Source: Isotricha intestinalis
Taxonomy: Eukaryota > Ciliophora > Litostomatea > Vestibuliferida > Isotrichidae
NCBI GenBank assembly: GCA_023807065.1
Contig: JAJJLU010000616.1
Span: 1 to 27,117, forward strand
Length of the DNA stretch: 27,117 nucleotides
Direction: 5' to 3'
Numbering within the stretch: position 1 is the first letter of the stretch; each line of letters opens with the position of its first letter. The position numbers and the translations under genes were made by a program. The notes under the pieces were generated by a model, which was not told where the DNA came from, ran no database searches, and saw only the letters and a program-made list of their open reading frames with translations. Of this stretch, positions 9,616 through 17,740 are shown piece by piece.

Positions 9616-9983
9616 TTATTATTTTTAATTTGAAATTTTAAACAATCAATGAACTTATATTTATAATTTATATTATATTATATTAATATATTTATATTTA
9701 GTGTTTATTTTTTATAAAAAAACATTTAATATGGAAAAATTCATTATTATCAAAAATATTATTCATTTTTATATTTCTTTTATTAAAAATTACAGAAGAT
9801 TTGATTTAATTAGTATTTATTAGATTATTATCATTTAATTAAATTTAATTATTATAATGTAGAATTAATCAGTTATACAATAATAAAAAAATAAAAAATA
9901 AAAAACAAATTTTGCAAAAAAAAAACTAAATAAAAAAGTAAAAAAACCCTTAATTAAAAAATTAGGGTAAAAAAATTAAAAAA
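9616..9983. promoter_or_regulatory. Shared 5' spacer of the VWA and DnaJ-type zinc-finger genes
   Basis: This spacer of about 370 bp separates two divergent start codons and should carry both promoters. It is nearly pure A/T. The only distinct element is an imperfect hairpin at 9946-9968, annotated separately. Confidence 0.4.
9946..9968 (+). promoter_or_regulatory. Hairpin just upstream of the zinc-finger gene start
   Basis: ACCC (9946-9949) pairs with GGGT (9965-9968), and AATT (9952-9955) with AATT (9960-9963), around an AAAA loop with a one-base bulge. It ends 15 bases before the ATG at 9984. Runs of C and G are rare in this DNA, so the match is conspicuous. It would lie in a 5' UTR or at the promoter. 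The function is inference. Confidence 0.3.
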
Positions 9984-10709
9984 ATGTCAAACCAAACATG
10001 TTTCCGTTGTTCAGGTTTAGGAATAACATATGAATTTGAAGGTGGATTTGGTGAAAAATCACAATGTAAAGGATGTGTAGGAAAAGGAACAATTCCCTCA
10101 TCATATTTAAAATGCAAAAAATGTGAAGGAAAAGGCCAAATATATGAATTTGAAGATCAAATGGGAAATTCATCAATATGTCCTTTTTGCAATGATACAG
10201 GATTTACAAAAGAAGAAATAAAGAAATGTCCTCATTGTGAAGGAGAAGGAAAAATTTTTGCTTTTAAAAAAGAAAAAATGGGAGCTGAAAAAAAATGTTT
10301 TTCTTGTAATGGAAATGGATACATTTATTTAAAAGATTTTAAAAATGTTGTTAATATTGATATTGAAAATTCTGAAAAAAAAAATGATAATAAAAAGATT
10401 TTAACTGGTGCTCAGGTTAATAATGCTACTCAAGGACAAAAACCTCCTCAACAAGGTTTTATTAATGATTTAGTAATGTCACAATTGGTTTTTAGAGGAA
10501 ATGATAGTGGAGTTATTGAAGGAAATTTAGAAGCTCCTATTAATAAAGTTAAAAGTAATCAAAATCCATCAGGAGTTAGTTTAAACGCTAATAATAATAA
10601 TGGAATTAATAATAACAATAATAATAATATTGCTAATGATGGATTACCTATTAATAAAGTTCAAACTAATGCTTTTAATCAAAGGCAACAAAATGCAATG
10701 AAACAACAA

Positions 10710-10775
<66 letters not shown>

Positions 10776-11219
10776 TTTAAACCTAATACTACTGGTGGTG
10801 GATATCAATTTGGTGGAATTAATTTAAATCAAGATAATAATGATATAGTTAAAGTAAATACTAATAATGGATATCAATTTGGTGGTGGATTTAATTATGA
10901 TATAGGAAATAATAATAATATGCAATTTAATAACAATTTTAATAATAATTTTCAACAAAATCTTCAAAATCAACAATCTTTTCCTCAAAATAATAAATTT
11001 GCTCATCATCAATCGTTTCCTCAAAACAATAATCCTCAAAATAATAAATTTGCTCATCAACAATCTTTTCCTCAAAATAATAATCCTCATCATAAAATAG
11101 GATTTCCGGGAAATAAAATGGGACAAAATTTTGGCAATAATGGAAATTTACCTAGTTTTGTTACTTTTATTCCTAAAAATATTCCAAAAGGATATTTTAT
11201 ACATAAAAAGAAACATTAA
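9984..11219 (+). CDS. J-domain-less DnaJ-type zinc-finger protein with Asn/Gln-rich tail
   Basis: A 411-residue protein. Residues 1-112 hold six CxxCxG-like motifs, at Cys 6/9, 28/31, 44/47, 66/69, 82/85 and 105/108. They are arranged as three tandem units of about 38 residues, each unit containing two motifs and a conserved linker (ITYEFEGG, QIYEFEDQ, KIFAFKKE). Each unit could form one Zn site, as in the Cys-rich region of DnaJ/Hsp40, but there is no J domain. The rest is low complexity: a short segment around 155-185, an Asn run (about 242-264, DNA 10713-10774), FG-containing pieces (GGYQFGG, NGYQFGGG), and a QQSFPQNN-type repeat. The end is basic (IPKGYFIHKKKH). It may be a scaffold or chaperone-like zinc protein. 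The start follows an A-run after a small hairpin; the stop is TAA. Confidence 0.75.
10713..10774 (+). repeat. AAT microsatellite in coding sequence
   Basis: About twenty uninterrupted AAT/AAC codons encode a poly-Asn run inside the zinc-finger protein. One AAC unit interrupts the AAT array. It keeps the frame. Length polymorphism is likely. Confidence 0.9.
10965..11090 (+). repeat. Degenerate in-frame tandem repeat (QQSFPQNN type)
   Basis: A segment encoding QQSFPQNN(NP)QNNKFAHQ-like units occurs about three times in the tail of the zinc-finger protein, with closely matching DNA (caatcttttcctcaaaat and variants). This is recent tandem duplication in a disordered region. Confidence 0.75.
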
Positions 11220-11891
11220 ATTATTTTTATTTTTTTAGACAACACTTTAATTTTCATTATTGAATCTATTTTTTTTGTTTTTTAAAAAAATATACTTTTG
11301 TTTAAAATCAAAATAAATTATTAATGATTTATATAATAATGTATTTTTACCATTTTTAATCCAATTTTTTTTAATGATTTTATAAAAAATCAAATTATTA
11401 ATTGATTCTTTTTCTAAATATTGAATATTTTATTTTAATTAAAAAATTGATTTTATTTTTGAGAAATATTAAATTTTATATAATGTTTTCCCATTTCAAA
11501 TAGGCTTAGAAAGTTTATAAAAAAATATAAAAGATATTTTCAATATTATAATTAGTTTTTAATTATATATAAATATTTTCTATTTTATTTATCATTTGAA
11601 TTAACACTTTGAAATTTTATCTTTCTTTTTTTTTAATCAGAATTATTAATTTTTTATTCCTTTTTCAAGTTCTATTTCAATATTTTGTAAATCTCAAAAA
11701 AGAATTAAACTGCAAATCCTTTTTGTTATTAATAATATTAAAATGATAAAAATTTGATAAAATATTTAATTTATATTCTACTAAATCCCCTTTTTTAAAT
11801 GTTAAACTAATTTTTTCTTTAAAAATATATTTTATAATTAATTTTCAATAACAATTAACCTTTTAAAAAAATAAAAAAAATTTTAAAAATT
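11220..11891 (-). other. Convergent 3' spacer with a possible gene fragment
   Basis: The spacer lies between the 3' ends of the zinc-finger and PEBP genes. On the minus strand, about 11670-11840, a frame without a start codon reads KISLTFKKGDLVEYKLNI followed by SNFYHFNIINNKKDLQF before stops. It resembles a piece of a globular protein and may be another decayed gene. The remainder is AT-rich with nothing recognisable. Confidence 0.25.
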
Positions 11892-12500
11892 TTACAAATC
11901 ATTTATTTTCATTTCTCTTTTTTTTTGTTTAATTTTTTCTTTCATTTCTTTTTTTTTTTCTTTCTTTTTTTTTCTTTCTTCTTTTTTTTTCCTTTTTCTC
12001 TCATCATCAATAGTTTTTCCTTTCCTGCTTTCAAACTTAGCGACAATTTCGCTTTTTTGAATACTAACTTGTTCCATTTTTGTTTTAAAATCCTTACATC
12101 CTTTAACATCAATAAATTGTTCATTTAAAGCATAAATGACAAAATGATAATTATGAATTTGTCCTTTAGGAGGATTTGGACCAGAATATTTATATAGACC
12201 AAAATTATTTTTAACCGGTTTTCCCACAAAAGAATTTTGATTAATTTCATTAATGTTTTTATCAATATTTATTAATATCCAATGACAAAAAAGACCTTTT
12301 GGAGCATCTGGATCTTCTACTGAAAATGCTAAACTTTTTGTCTCTTTAGGAATGTTTGACCATTTAAATGATGGGTTTATATTTTTTCCAAATGGAGTAA
12401 ATTCTAAAGGAATTTCTTTTAAGGGGTCTATATCTGGAGAAGTTAATGTTAATGTTATTGTTAGAGATATTAATGAAAGGAAGATTATACTTTTTTGCAT
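11892..12500 (-). CDS. Secreted PEBP-like (YbhB/YbcL-type) protein with Lys/Glu-rich tail
   Basis: A 202-residue protein. Residues 1-20 form a likely signal peptide (MQKSIIFLSLISLTITLTLT) before SPDIDP. Residues about 22-150 match the phosphatidylethanolamine-binding protein fold. Visible motifs are SFKWSNIPKETKSLAFSVED with 'PDAP' (the ligand-pocket DPDAP motif), 'FCHWILINI' (equivalent of xxHWxxxxI) and GPNPPKGQIHNYHFVIYAL (the GxxxPxGxHxYxFxxYAL block). The compact form and the 'PPKG' block resemble the bacterial and archaeal YbhB/YbcL branch more than animal RKIP. Residues about 165-202 are almost entirely Lys, Glu, Arg and Met, a highly charged tail unusual for PEBP. A bacterial origin by gene transfer followed by host-like base drift is plausible but unproven. 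The gene starts 158 bp from the divergent kinase gene. Confidence 0.82.
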   Translation of the reverse strand: MQKSIIFLSLISLTITLTLTSPDIDPLKEIPLEFTPFGKNINPSFKWSNIPKETKSLAFSVEDPDAPKGLFCHWILINIDKNINEINQNSFVGKPVKNNFGLYKYSGPNPPKGQIHNYHFVIYALNEQFIDVKGCKDFKTKMEQVSIQKSEIVAKFESRKGKTIDDERKRKKKEERKKKKEKKKEMKEKIKQKKREMKINDL

Positions 12501-12658
12501 TTTTTTTCTTATTTTTTTTGTTTTTTTAATTTTTTTTAAGGTTTTTGTGTTTTTATTTAGATATTTTTCTAATTAAATAATTTAATTAATGTTTGAAAAT
12601 TACTTTCTTATTTAAGTCAATTAAAAAATATTAAATAATAAAAATAAAATTAACAAAA
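12501..12658. promoter_or_regulatory. Compact bidirectional spacer between PEBP-like and kinase genes
   Basis: 158 bp of T- then A-rich sequence lie between two divergent ATGs. Poly-T on the PEBP side reads as poly-A upstream of its start, matching the A-rich start context used throughout. No discrete motif is visible. Confidence 0.4.
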
Positions 12659-15319
12659 ATGAAAAGAAATTTAAGTTCAAATGATATTGATGAAACAATA
12701 GAAACAGAAATCAAAACTTTATATATAAATGAATTTAATGACTTATTTCCAAATATATTAAAACATTCAAGAGGGAAATTTTTATTATATCTTTTTAAAA
12801 GAATAAAATTAACAATTGATGCAAAATTTAACGAACCTCCATCATCACAATTAATAATAAAAATTGAAAATTATATTAATGAAGAATATTATCCTTCACA
12901 ATATAAAATTGCAAATGATGCAATAAATTTAATAAAAAAAGAAATAAATCAAAATAGCAAAAACAATATTTTTAACGGAAACAATTTTATTAAACATTGT
13001 TTAAACACAGAAAATCCTTTTCATACATGTGGAAGAAAATTTTATTCAAATGAAAATTATATAAAAAACAAAAATGATTTAATATTAATATGTTTAGATT
13101 GCAATAAAATATATAAAAATAATATAATTAAAATGAATTGTGAAAAATGTCATGATGACTTTTATACTAAAATATTATTAAATGAAAAAAAAGAAAAAGT
13201 AAATAATAAAAATAATAATCAATTATTTCCTGCAACTTGGGGAAAATATCATTGCAACATAATAATTAATGATATAATTAAATGTCATCATTGTCATGAA
13301 AGTTTTTATATTGATCCTTTAGTTCCTAATATTTTACATTGTTTAAAATGTAAATACACAACAGAAATCTCAAGATTAAAGTTTAAATGCTTTTTATGTA
13401 AAAAAAATTTTATTTGTGAAGCAAAAGTTTATAATCCTTTAGAATTTAAAATGATTAAAATGTCAGTTAAAGATTCTTTAATTAATCAAATTAAAGCAAT
13501 TCCAAATAATGATGATATTGAATTTAAATGTTATTGTAAAATTGATTTTCAAAAATGTAAATTTTATCATAAAAAGAATTGTAAAGGAATATTATTAAAA
13601 GGAAAAATGAATAAAAAAGAAATTATTGTTTGTTCCTTTTGCCATTCTTTAAATTACTTTGAAAATTATGTTTGGATGTGTCCTATTTGTGAAAATAGAA
13701 CTGGAATAAATAATAAAAGTAAATTTAAATTATTAAAAGAAAATAATGATAATATTAGTGAAAAAAAACATAATAGAGATAAAAGTGTTATTTATAATTC
13801 TGAACAAAAAAATTATCAATGTTATGAAAATGAAAACGGAGAAAATATTGAAAAAAAAGTTTTAAGAAAAATTAATGTTGAAATTAGTAATAGAAAAAAA
13901 AGCAATGAATTAATTCAGAAAATTCCAAAACCAAAAAATCGAAATTCATCTTTAAAAGATATTTTCTTTTCTGAAAATAAAGAAAATAATCCTAATCAAA
14001 TTAATATTAAAGTTTATAGAAATAATTTAAATAATAATAACTATAATAATGGAAAAGATATTTTAAAAATGGTAAAACAGAAATTAATATATAAATATGA
14101 AGATGAATTATTTGATTTTAAAAATAACAATTTAAACAACAATTTAAATATAAGTAATAATAATATCAAAAATAGCAATTTAAACATAAGCAATAACTTA
14201 AATATTAGTAACATAAGTAATATTCTAAACATAAGTAATAATAATATTTTAAATATTAGTAACAATAATTTAAATATTAGTAACAATAATTTAAATATAA
14301 GTTATTTAAACTCAAAAATAAATAATAATAATAATAACAATAAAAATAATAATTTAAACAACTATAATATAAATAATAATAACCTAAATAATAAAAATAA
14401 TAATTATTATTATAATCATAATCAAAAAATTAAAAAATCTTCACCTCCAAAAAAAGAAAAAAAAGACTTAACTTTGAACATAGATGAATATGAAATAAAA
14501 GAACAAATAGGTGAAGGTTCTTTTGGAAAAATATTTAGAGTTTCTAAAAATAATAAAGATTATGCAATGAAAAAATTAATAGGTTCAAATGAATGTGATT
14601 TTGAATCTCTTCAAAATGAATATAATATTCTTCGAAATATATCATCATCCAAAAATTTAAATATAATAAATATATATGGAATGCAAAGTAAAAAATTAGA
14701 TAAAACAACAACAGTATTATATATATTAATGGAATTAGCATTAAATGATTGGGAAACAGAAATAAAAAGAAGATATTTATCAAATAATTATTATAGTGAA
14801 AAAGAAATAACAAATATAATAAAATTACTAATAAATTCTTTTTCAGAACTACAAAAAGAAAAAATATCTCATAGAGACATTAAGCCTCAAAATATATTAA
14901 TATGTGAAAATAATGAATTTAAAATTTCTGATTTTGGAGAAGCAAAAGAATTAAGAAAAAAAAATAAAGTTACTGGAATACAAACAATAAGAGGAACTGA
15001 AATATATATGAGTCCTTTATTATATAATGCAATTCAAATTGAAAAAGATGCAATTGAAACTAAACATAATACTTATAAAAGCGATGTTTATTCTCTTGGT
15101 TTATGCTTATTATATTCCGCTACTTTAAATTTTAATTTATTAAATGAAATTAGAAATATTTTTGATATGAAGGTGTTAGAAGGAATTATTAGAAAAAATT
15201 GTAAAGGAAATTACAGTGAAAAATTTATTTTCCTTATTTTAAATATGATTGAAATTGAAGAAGAGAAAAGAATGGATTTTTTAGAGTTAGAGAAATATTT
15301 GGAAAAAAATGGATTTTAA
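12659..15319 (+). CDS. Protein kinase with N-terminal Cys-rich zinc-binding region
   Basis: An 886-residue protein in three parts. (1) Residues about 115-350 contain a series of Cys/His knuckles: LICLDC, MNCEKCHDDF, IKCHHCHESF, LHCLKCKYT, KFKCFLCKKNFIC, FKCYC, IVCSFCHS and WMCPICENR. These probably form several treble-clef zinc sites. (2) Residues about 350-600 are low complexity, with repeated LNISNNN units (DNA about 14115-14310). (3) Residues about 608-886 form a Ser/Thr kinase with all catalytic elements: GEGSFG (618-623), Lys638 in 'YAMKKL', HRDIKPQN (from 738), DFG (758-760), and 'GTEIYMSP' replacing the APE-side motif. It should be catalytically active. The group (NEK/CAMK-like or ciliate-specific) cannot be fixed by eye. 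The Zn region fused to a C-terminal kinase is unusual. ATG follows an A-run and the stop is TAA. Confidence 0.85.
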   Translation: MKRNLSSNDIDETIETEIKTLYINEFNDLFPNILKHSRGKFLLYLFKRIKLTIDAKFNEPPSSQLIIKIENYINEEYYPSQYKIANDAINLIKKEINQNSKNNIFNGNNFIKHCLNTENPFHTCGRKFYSNENYIKNKNDLILICLDCNKIYKNNIIKMNCEKCHDDFYTKILLNEKKEKVNNKNNNQLFPATWGKYHCNIIINDIIKCHHCHESFYIDPLVPNILHCLKCKYTTEISRLKFKCFLCKKNFICEAKVYNPLEFKMIKMSVKDSLINQIKAIPNNDDIEFKCYCKIDFQKCKFYHKKNCKGILLKGKMNKKEIIVCSFCHSLNYFENYVWMCPICENRTGINNKSKFKLLKENNDNISEKKHNRDKSVIYNSEQKNYQCYENENGENIEKKVLRKINVEISNRKKSNELIQKIPKPKNRNSSLKDIFFSENKENNPNQINIKVYRNNLNNNNYNNGKDILKMVKQKLIYKYEDELFDFKNNNLNNNLNISNNNIKNSNLNISNNLNISNISNILNISNNNILNISNNNLNISNNNLNISYLNSKINNNNNNNKNNNLNNYNINNNNLNNKNNNYYYNHNQKIKKSSPPKKEKKDLTLNIDEYEIKEQIGEGSFGKIFRVSKNNKDYAMKKLIGSNECDFESLQNEYNILRNISSSKNLNIINIYGMQSKKLDKTTTVLYILMELALNDWETEIKRRYLSNNYYSEKEITNIIKLLINSFSELQKEKISHRDIKPQNILICENNEFKISDFGEAKELRKKNKVTGIQTIRGTEIYMSPLLYNAIQIEKDAIETKHNTYKSDVYSLGLCLLYSATLNFNLLNEIRNIFDMKVLEGIIRKNCKGNYSEKFIFLILNMIEIEEEKRMDFLELEKYLEKNGF
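14100..14425 (+). repeat. In-frame LNISNNN repeat and Asn-rich tract
   Basis: Variants of aatttaaatattagtaacaat recur about ten times, encoding LNIS/NNN units, then grade into plain Asn codons. It is a disordered linker between the zinc region and the kinase domain. The repeat is translated in the gene frame without stops. Confidence 0.85.
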
Positions 15320-15758
15320 TGTGTTTTATGAGTTTTTATTTTTTATCTTTGGAGTGTTTTTTTATTGTATATTATTTTGTTTTTTTTAATTTATTTTTTT
15401 GGTTTTTTTTAATTTATTTTGAACATTGTTAATCAGTTTTTATTAACTTTTTAAAGTTTTTTTGGTTTGTATATTTTAAATAATCAAGTTTTTTTATTAT
15501 ATTTATATTTAATTTATGATTTTGAGTTTTTTATAATGTTTAATTTTATTTTTATAATCCAACATTTACTTTTGATGGAGCTAAAAATTTAAAAGAATAA
15601 ACTAAATTACTGTATAAATATTTACGTAAATTAATTATTATTATTCTTTTCTTAATGAATATATTCTTTTCTTCATCAAAAGATTATTGAAAATATTTAT
15701 TTAAAAACAATCTATTATTATTATTATATTTATTTTATTGATTTTTCCTTCCTTTTTC
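15320..15758. other. 3' spacer of the kinase gene
   Basis: T-rich sequence directly after the kinase stop, then mixed AT. It contains the lower end of a decayed minus-strand gene, which extends right from 15759. No gene or RNA was recognised. Confidence 0.3.
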
Positions 15759-16200
15759 TCATTTACAAGTTAAAGTAATAATTGTTGAAAAATCTTTATT
15801 ATTACAAGTAGAAGATTCTGTAGAAGAAATAGCTCTAATAATTTTATCATTATTAATATTATTATAATTATTATTCTGATAATTATTTATATTACTTTCA
15901 TTTTGATTTCATTTATATTATTATTTAAATGATTATTTTTTTCACCATTAATATTATTTAATATCTTCGATTACATTAATAGTTCTAATTGTTTATCCTT
16001 CTTCTATATTCCAAGAACCTTTATTTATTCCTAATCAAATTCATTTATATTTACTACAATATTGAAGATGTTTTTATTTAAATGAGGTCTTATTTCTTTC
16101 CGTTTTTCCCTTATTTTTCTTTTCTAAATTTATTATTTGAATCTTCGTCTTTAAACCTTTTTGTTTTAATATTGTTTGTTTTTTAATTTTTCTTTCATTT
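15759..16200 (-). pseudogene. Decayed MYB-like gene
   Basis: On the minus strand around 15995-16077 one frame reads HLQYCSKYK, then I and LGINKGSWNIEEG, with two in-frame TGA codons. This matches the junction of two MYB repeats, where the QCxxKY end of one repeat is followed by 'GxWxxEE' at the start of the next. Further upstream on that strand is a basic segment (KKNKGKTERNK). Downstream come an Asn-rich linker, then IIRAISSTESSTCNNKDF ending with TGA at 15759. Several stops and at least one frame change interrupt it, so it cannot encode a full protein. This is a recognisable gene corpse rather than random spacer. The family assignment rests on a short motif. Confidence 0.42.
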
Positions 16201-16472
16201 TTTAAAATTTTATTTTTGATTTGATGGGTCTATAAAATATGATTTTAATAAGTTTTAATTTGCTTACTTTATAATATTTTTTGTGATTATATTTTTTAAA
16301 AAATACTCTTTAATTAGAATATTTTAAAAATTAGCTTTCAAAAAAGAAACAAATAATTCAATCATTTAAAAAGTTATAAAATTCCTTGATATAAAAGTTA
16401 AAAAATCAAAATTTACAATAGAATAAAAAAAAATAAAAGCATTTAAAACGCAAAAAAAAATATATAAAACTT
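16201..16472. other. Spacer before the EF-hand gene 3' end
   Basis: AT-rich DNA between the MYB-like remnant and the EF-hand stop. Nothing is recognised apart from possible further remnant sequence near 16200-16260. Confidence 0.3.
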
Positions 16473-17294
16473 TTAAAAACAACAACTTCTGGAATTTTTC
16501 TTATTAAAGGTTTTTAATTTTTCAACATTAATATTAATCCAGTTAATTAAATTAGGTTCATGAGAAAGAATTTCTTGAAAAGCTTCATAACTAATTTCAT
16601 CTAAATTATCATTAATATCATTTAAACTAGAAGTATTATTAAAATTAGTACTTCCTTGAAAATTATTATTAGAACTAGTAACAGTTAATCTAGGTTTTTG
16701 AATAGTTTTAATATTTAAAGTATTATTATTCTCAATTTGTACATTTTTTTCACAAGAAGAAATATTTAATAAATTACCTAAAGTTGAATTATTAATTATA
16801 TTAGTTTGAGAAATAACATTTTTATACTTTTCCAAAGTATGATTTACTATATTTTCAATATCTTTTTGGGTTAAATAACTTTTTAATATTTCATGAGAAG
16901 AAATTGCATCATTAATTATATTCAATAAGGTTTCTTTTTCAATTTTATTTGTTTGAGGATTTGAAAATAGTTTAAAACATAATTCACACTGAGATATTGA
17001 TTTTCCATTTTCAAAAACACTAAAAAATTTTAAAAATTCTCTAAAATTTATACAATTATCTCTGTTTTGATCGAATGTGTAAAACAAATGCTTTGAAAAA
17101 CTATTATCATGTAATTTTACTATACTTAAAAATTCATTATAATCTATTACTCCATCATCTTTTATTTTTGACGAAAACTTTTGAAAAAAAGAAAAAAATG
17201 TTAATATTATATCTGGATTGAAAAGTGTCATTTTACTCATTTCTAGTAATTCATTCTTTTTTATTGGTGTTTTACTTATTGAACCACTTCCCAT
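16473..17294 (-). CDS. EF-hand calcium-binding protein, probably N-myristoylated
   Basis: A 273-residue protein resembling the calcineurin-B/CIB/CBL group in its N-terminal 125 residues. It begins MGSGSISK: Gly2 with Ser6 fits an N-myristoylation site. One EF-hand loop is complete, DQNRDNCINFRE at 75-86 (ligands D75, N77, D79, N83, E86). A preceding loop (KIKDDGVIDYNE, 43-54) and a later one (SNPQTNKIEKET) are degenerate, so calcium binding probably relies on one site. Residues about 150-230 are Asn/Ser-rich and disordered. A conserved-looking segment, ISYEAFQEILSHEPNLINW, precedes the C-terminus, which ends SRSCCF; the paired Cys could be palmitoylated. A membrane-anchored calcium sensor, perhaps a phosphatase or kinase regulator, is the likely role. 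The stop is TAA. The gene is in tandem with, not divergent from, its neighbour upstream. Confidence 0.78.
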   Translation of the reverse strand: MGSGSISKTPIKKNELLEMSKMTLFNPDIILTFFSFFQKFSSKIKDDGVIDYNEFLSIVKLHDNSFSKHLFYTFDQNRDNCINFREFLKFFSVFENGKSISQCELCFKLFSNPQTNKIEKETLLNIINDAISSHEILKSYLTQKDIENIVNHTLEKYKNVISQTNIINNSTLGNLLNISSCEKNVQIENNNTLNIKTIQKPRLTVTSSNNNFQGSTNFNNTSSLNDINDNLDEISYEAFQEILSHEPNLINWININVEKLKTFNKKNSRSCCF

Positions 17295-17740
17295 AAATAT
17301 ATATATTTTTTATATATTGTTTTTATAAATTATTAATTTTTTATCAAACAAAAATATTTTTTTGTTAATTTATATTAATTTTATATCAAATCAATACTAA
17401 CAATATATTTTATTCGTTAAAAAAATGAATGATTTTTAATATAATTATCATTTAAAATATTCAATTATTTTTTAAGATACCATAAAATTTATGTGAATAT
17501 TTGGAATTATCTATTTGATTTAAATTTTAATTTTAATCATCATTATTTAATGCTTTATATTATTATAAAATTGTAAAACATATATATTAAGAATGTTCTT
17601 ATTCTTTAAAAAAAATCAAATGTAAATGTAATGACAATATTGGTTTCTATATATTTAAATTAATTATATTTAAAAATAAAATATTTTTTTAATAAAAATT
17701 TGATTTAATTTATTTTATATTTAGATGAAAGATATCTTAC
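17295..17740. other. Tandem intergenic spacer (EF-hand 5' / GTPase 3')
   Basis: About 450 bp of A/T-rich DNA with no gene-like frame on either strand. It should hold the EF-hand promoter on the minus strand and the GTPase 3' end. I see nothing else in it. Confidence 0.35.

Noticed and set aside
9960..9968. TTAGGG within the hairpin as an internal telomere repeat
   Set aside because: A single copy, and the telomere unit of this DNA is ATTGGGG.
10713..10774. AAT arrays as CRISPR or mobile repeats
   Set aside because: They are in-frame trinucleotide microsatellites coding poly-Asn, with no spacers.
10824..11126. Minus-strand open frame of 100 codons inside the zinc-finger gene
   Set aside because: It is the shadow of the Asn-rich repeat (AAT read as ATT) with no start context or domain.
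11925..12128. Plus-strand Phe-rich frame of 67 codons
   Set aside because: It is the reverse complement of the Lys/Glu-rich PEBP tail.
1913..16200. Reassigned genetic code (TAA/TAG as Gln, or TGA as Trp) for the whole window
   Set aside because: The intact genes, including very long ones, have no internal TAA, TAG or TGA and end in TAA. The stops occur only in decayed frames.
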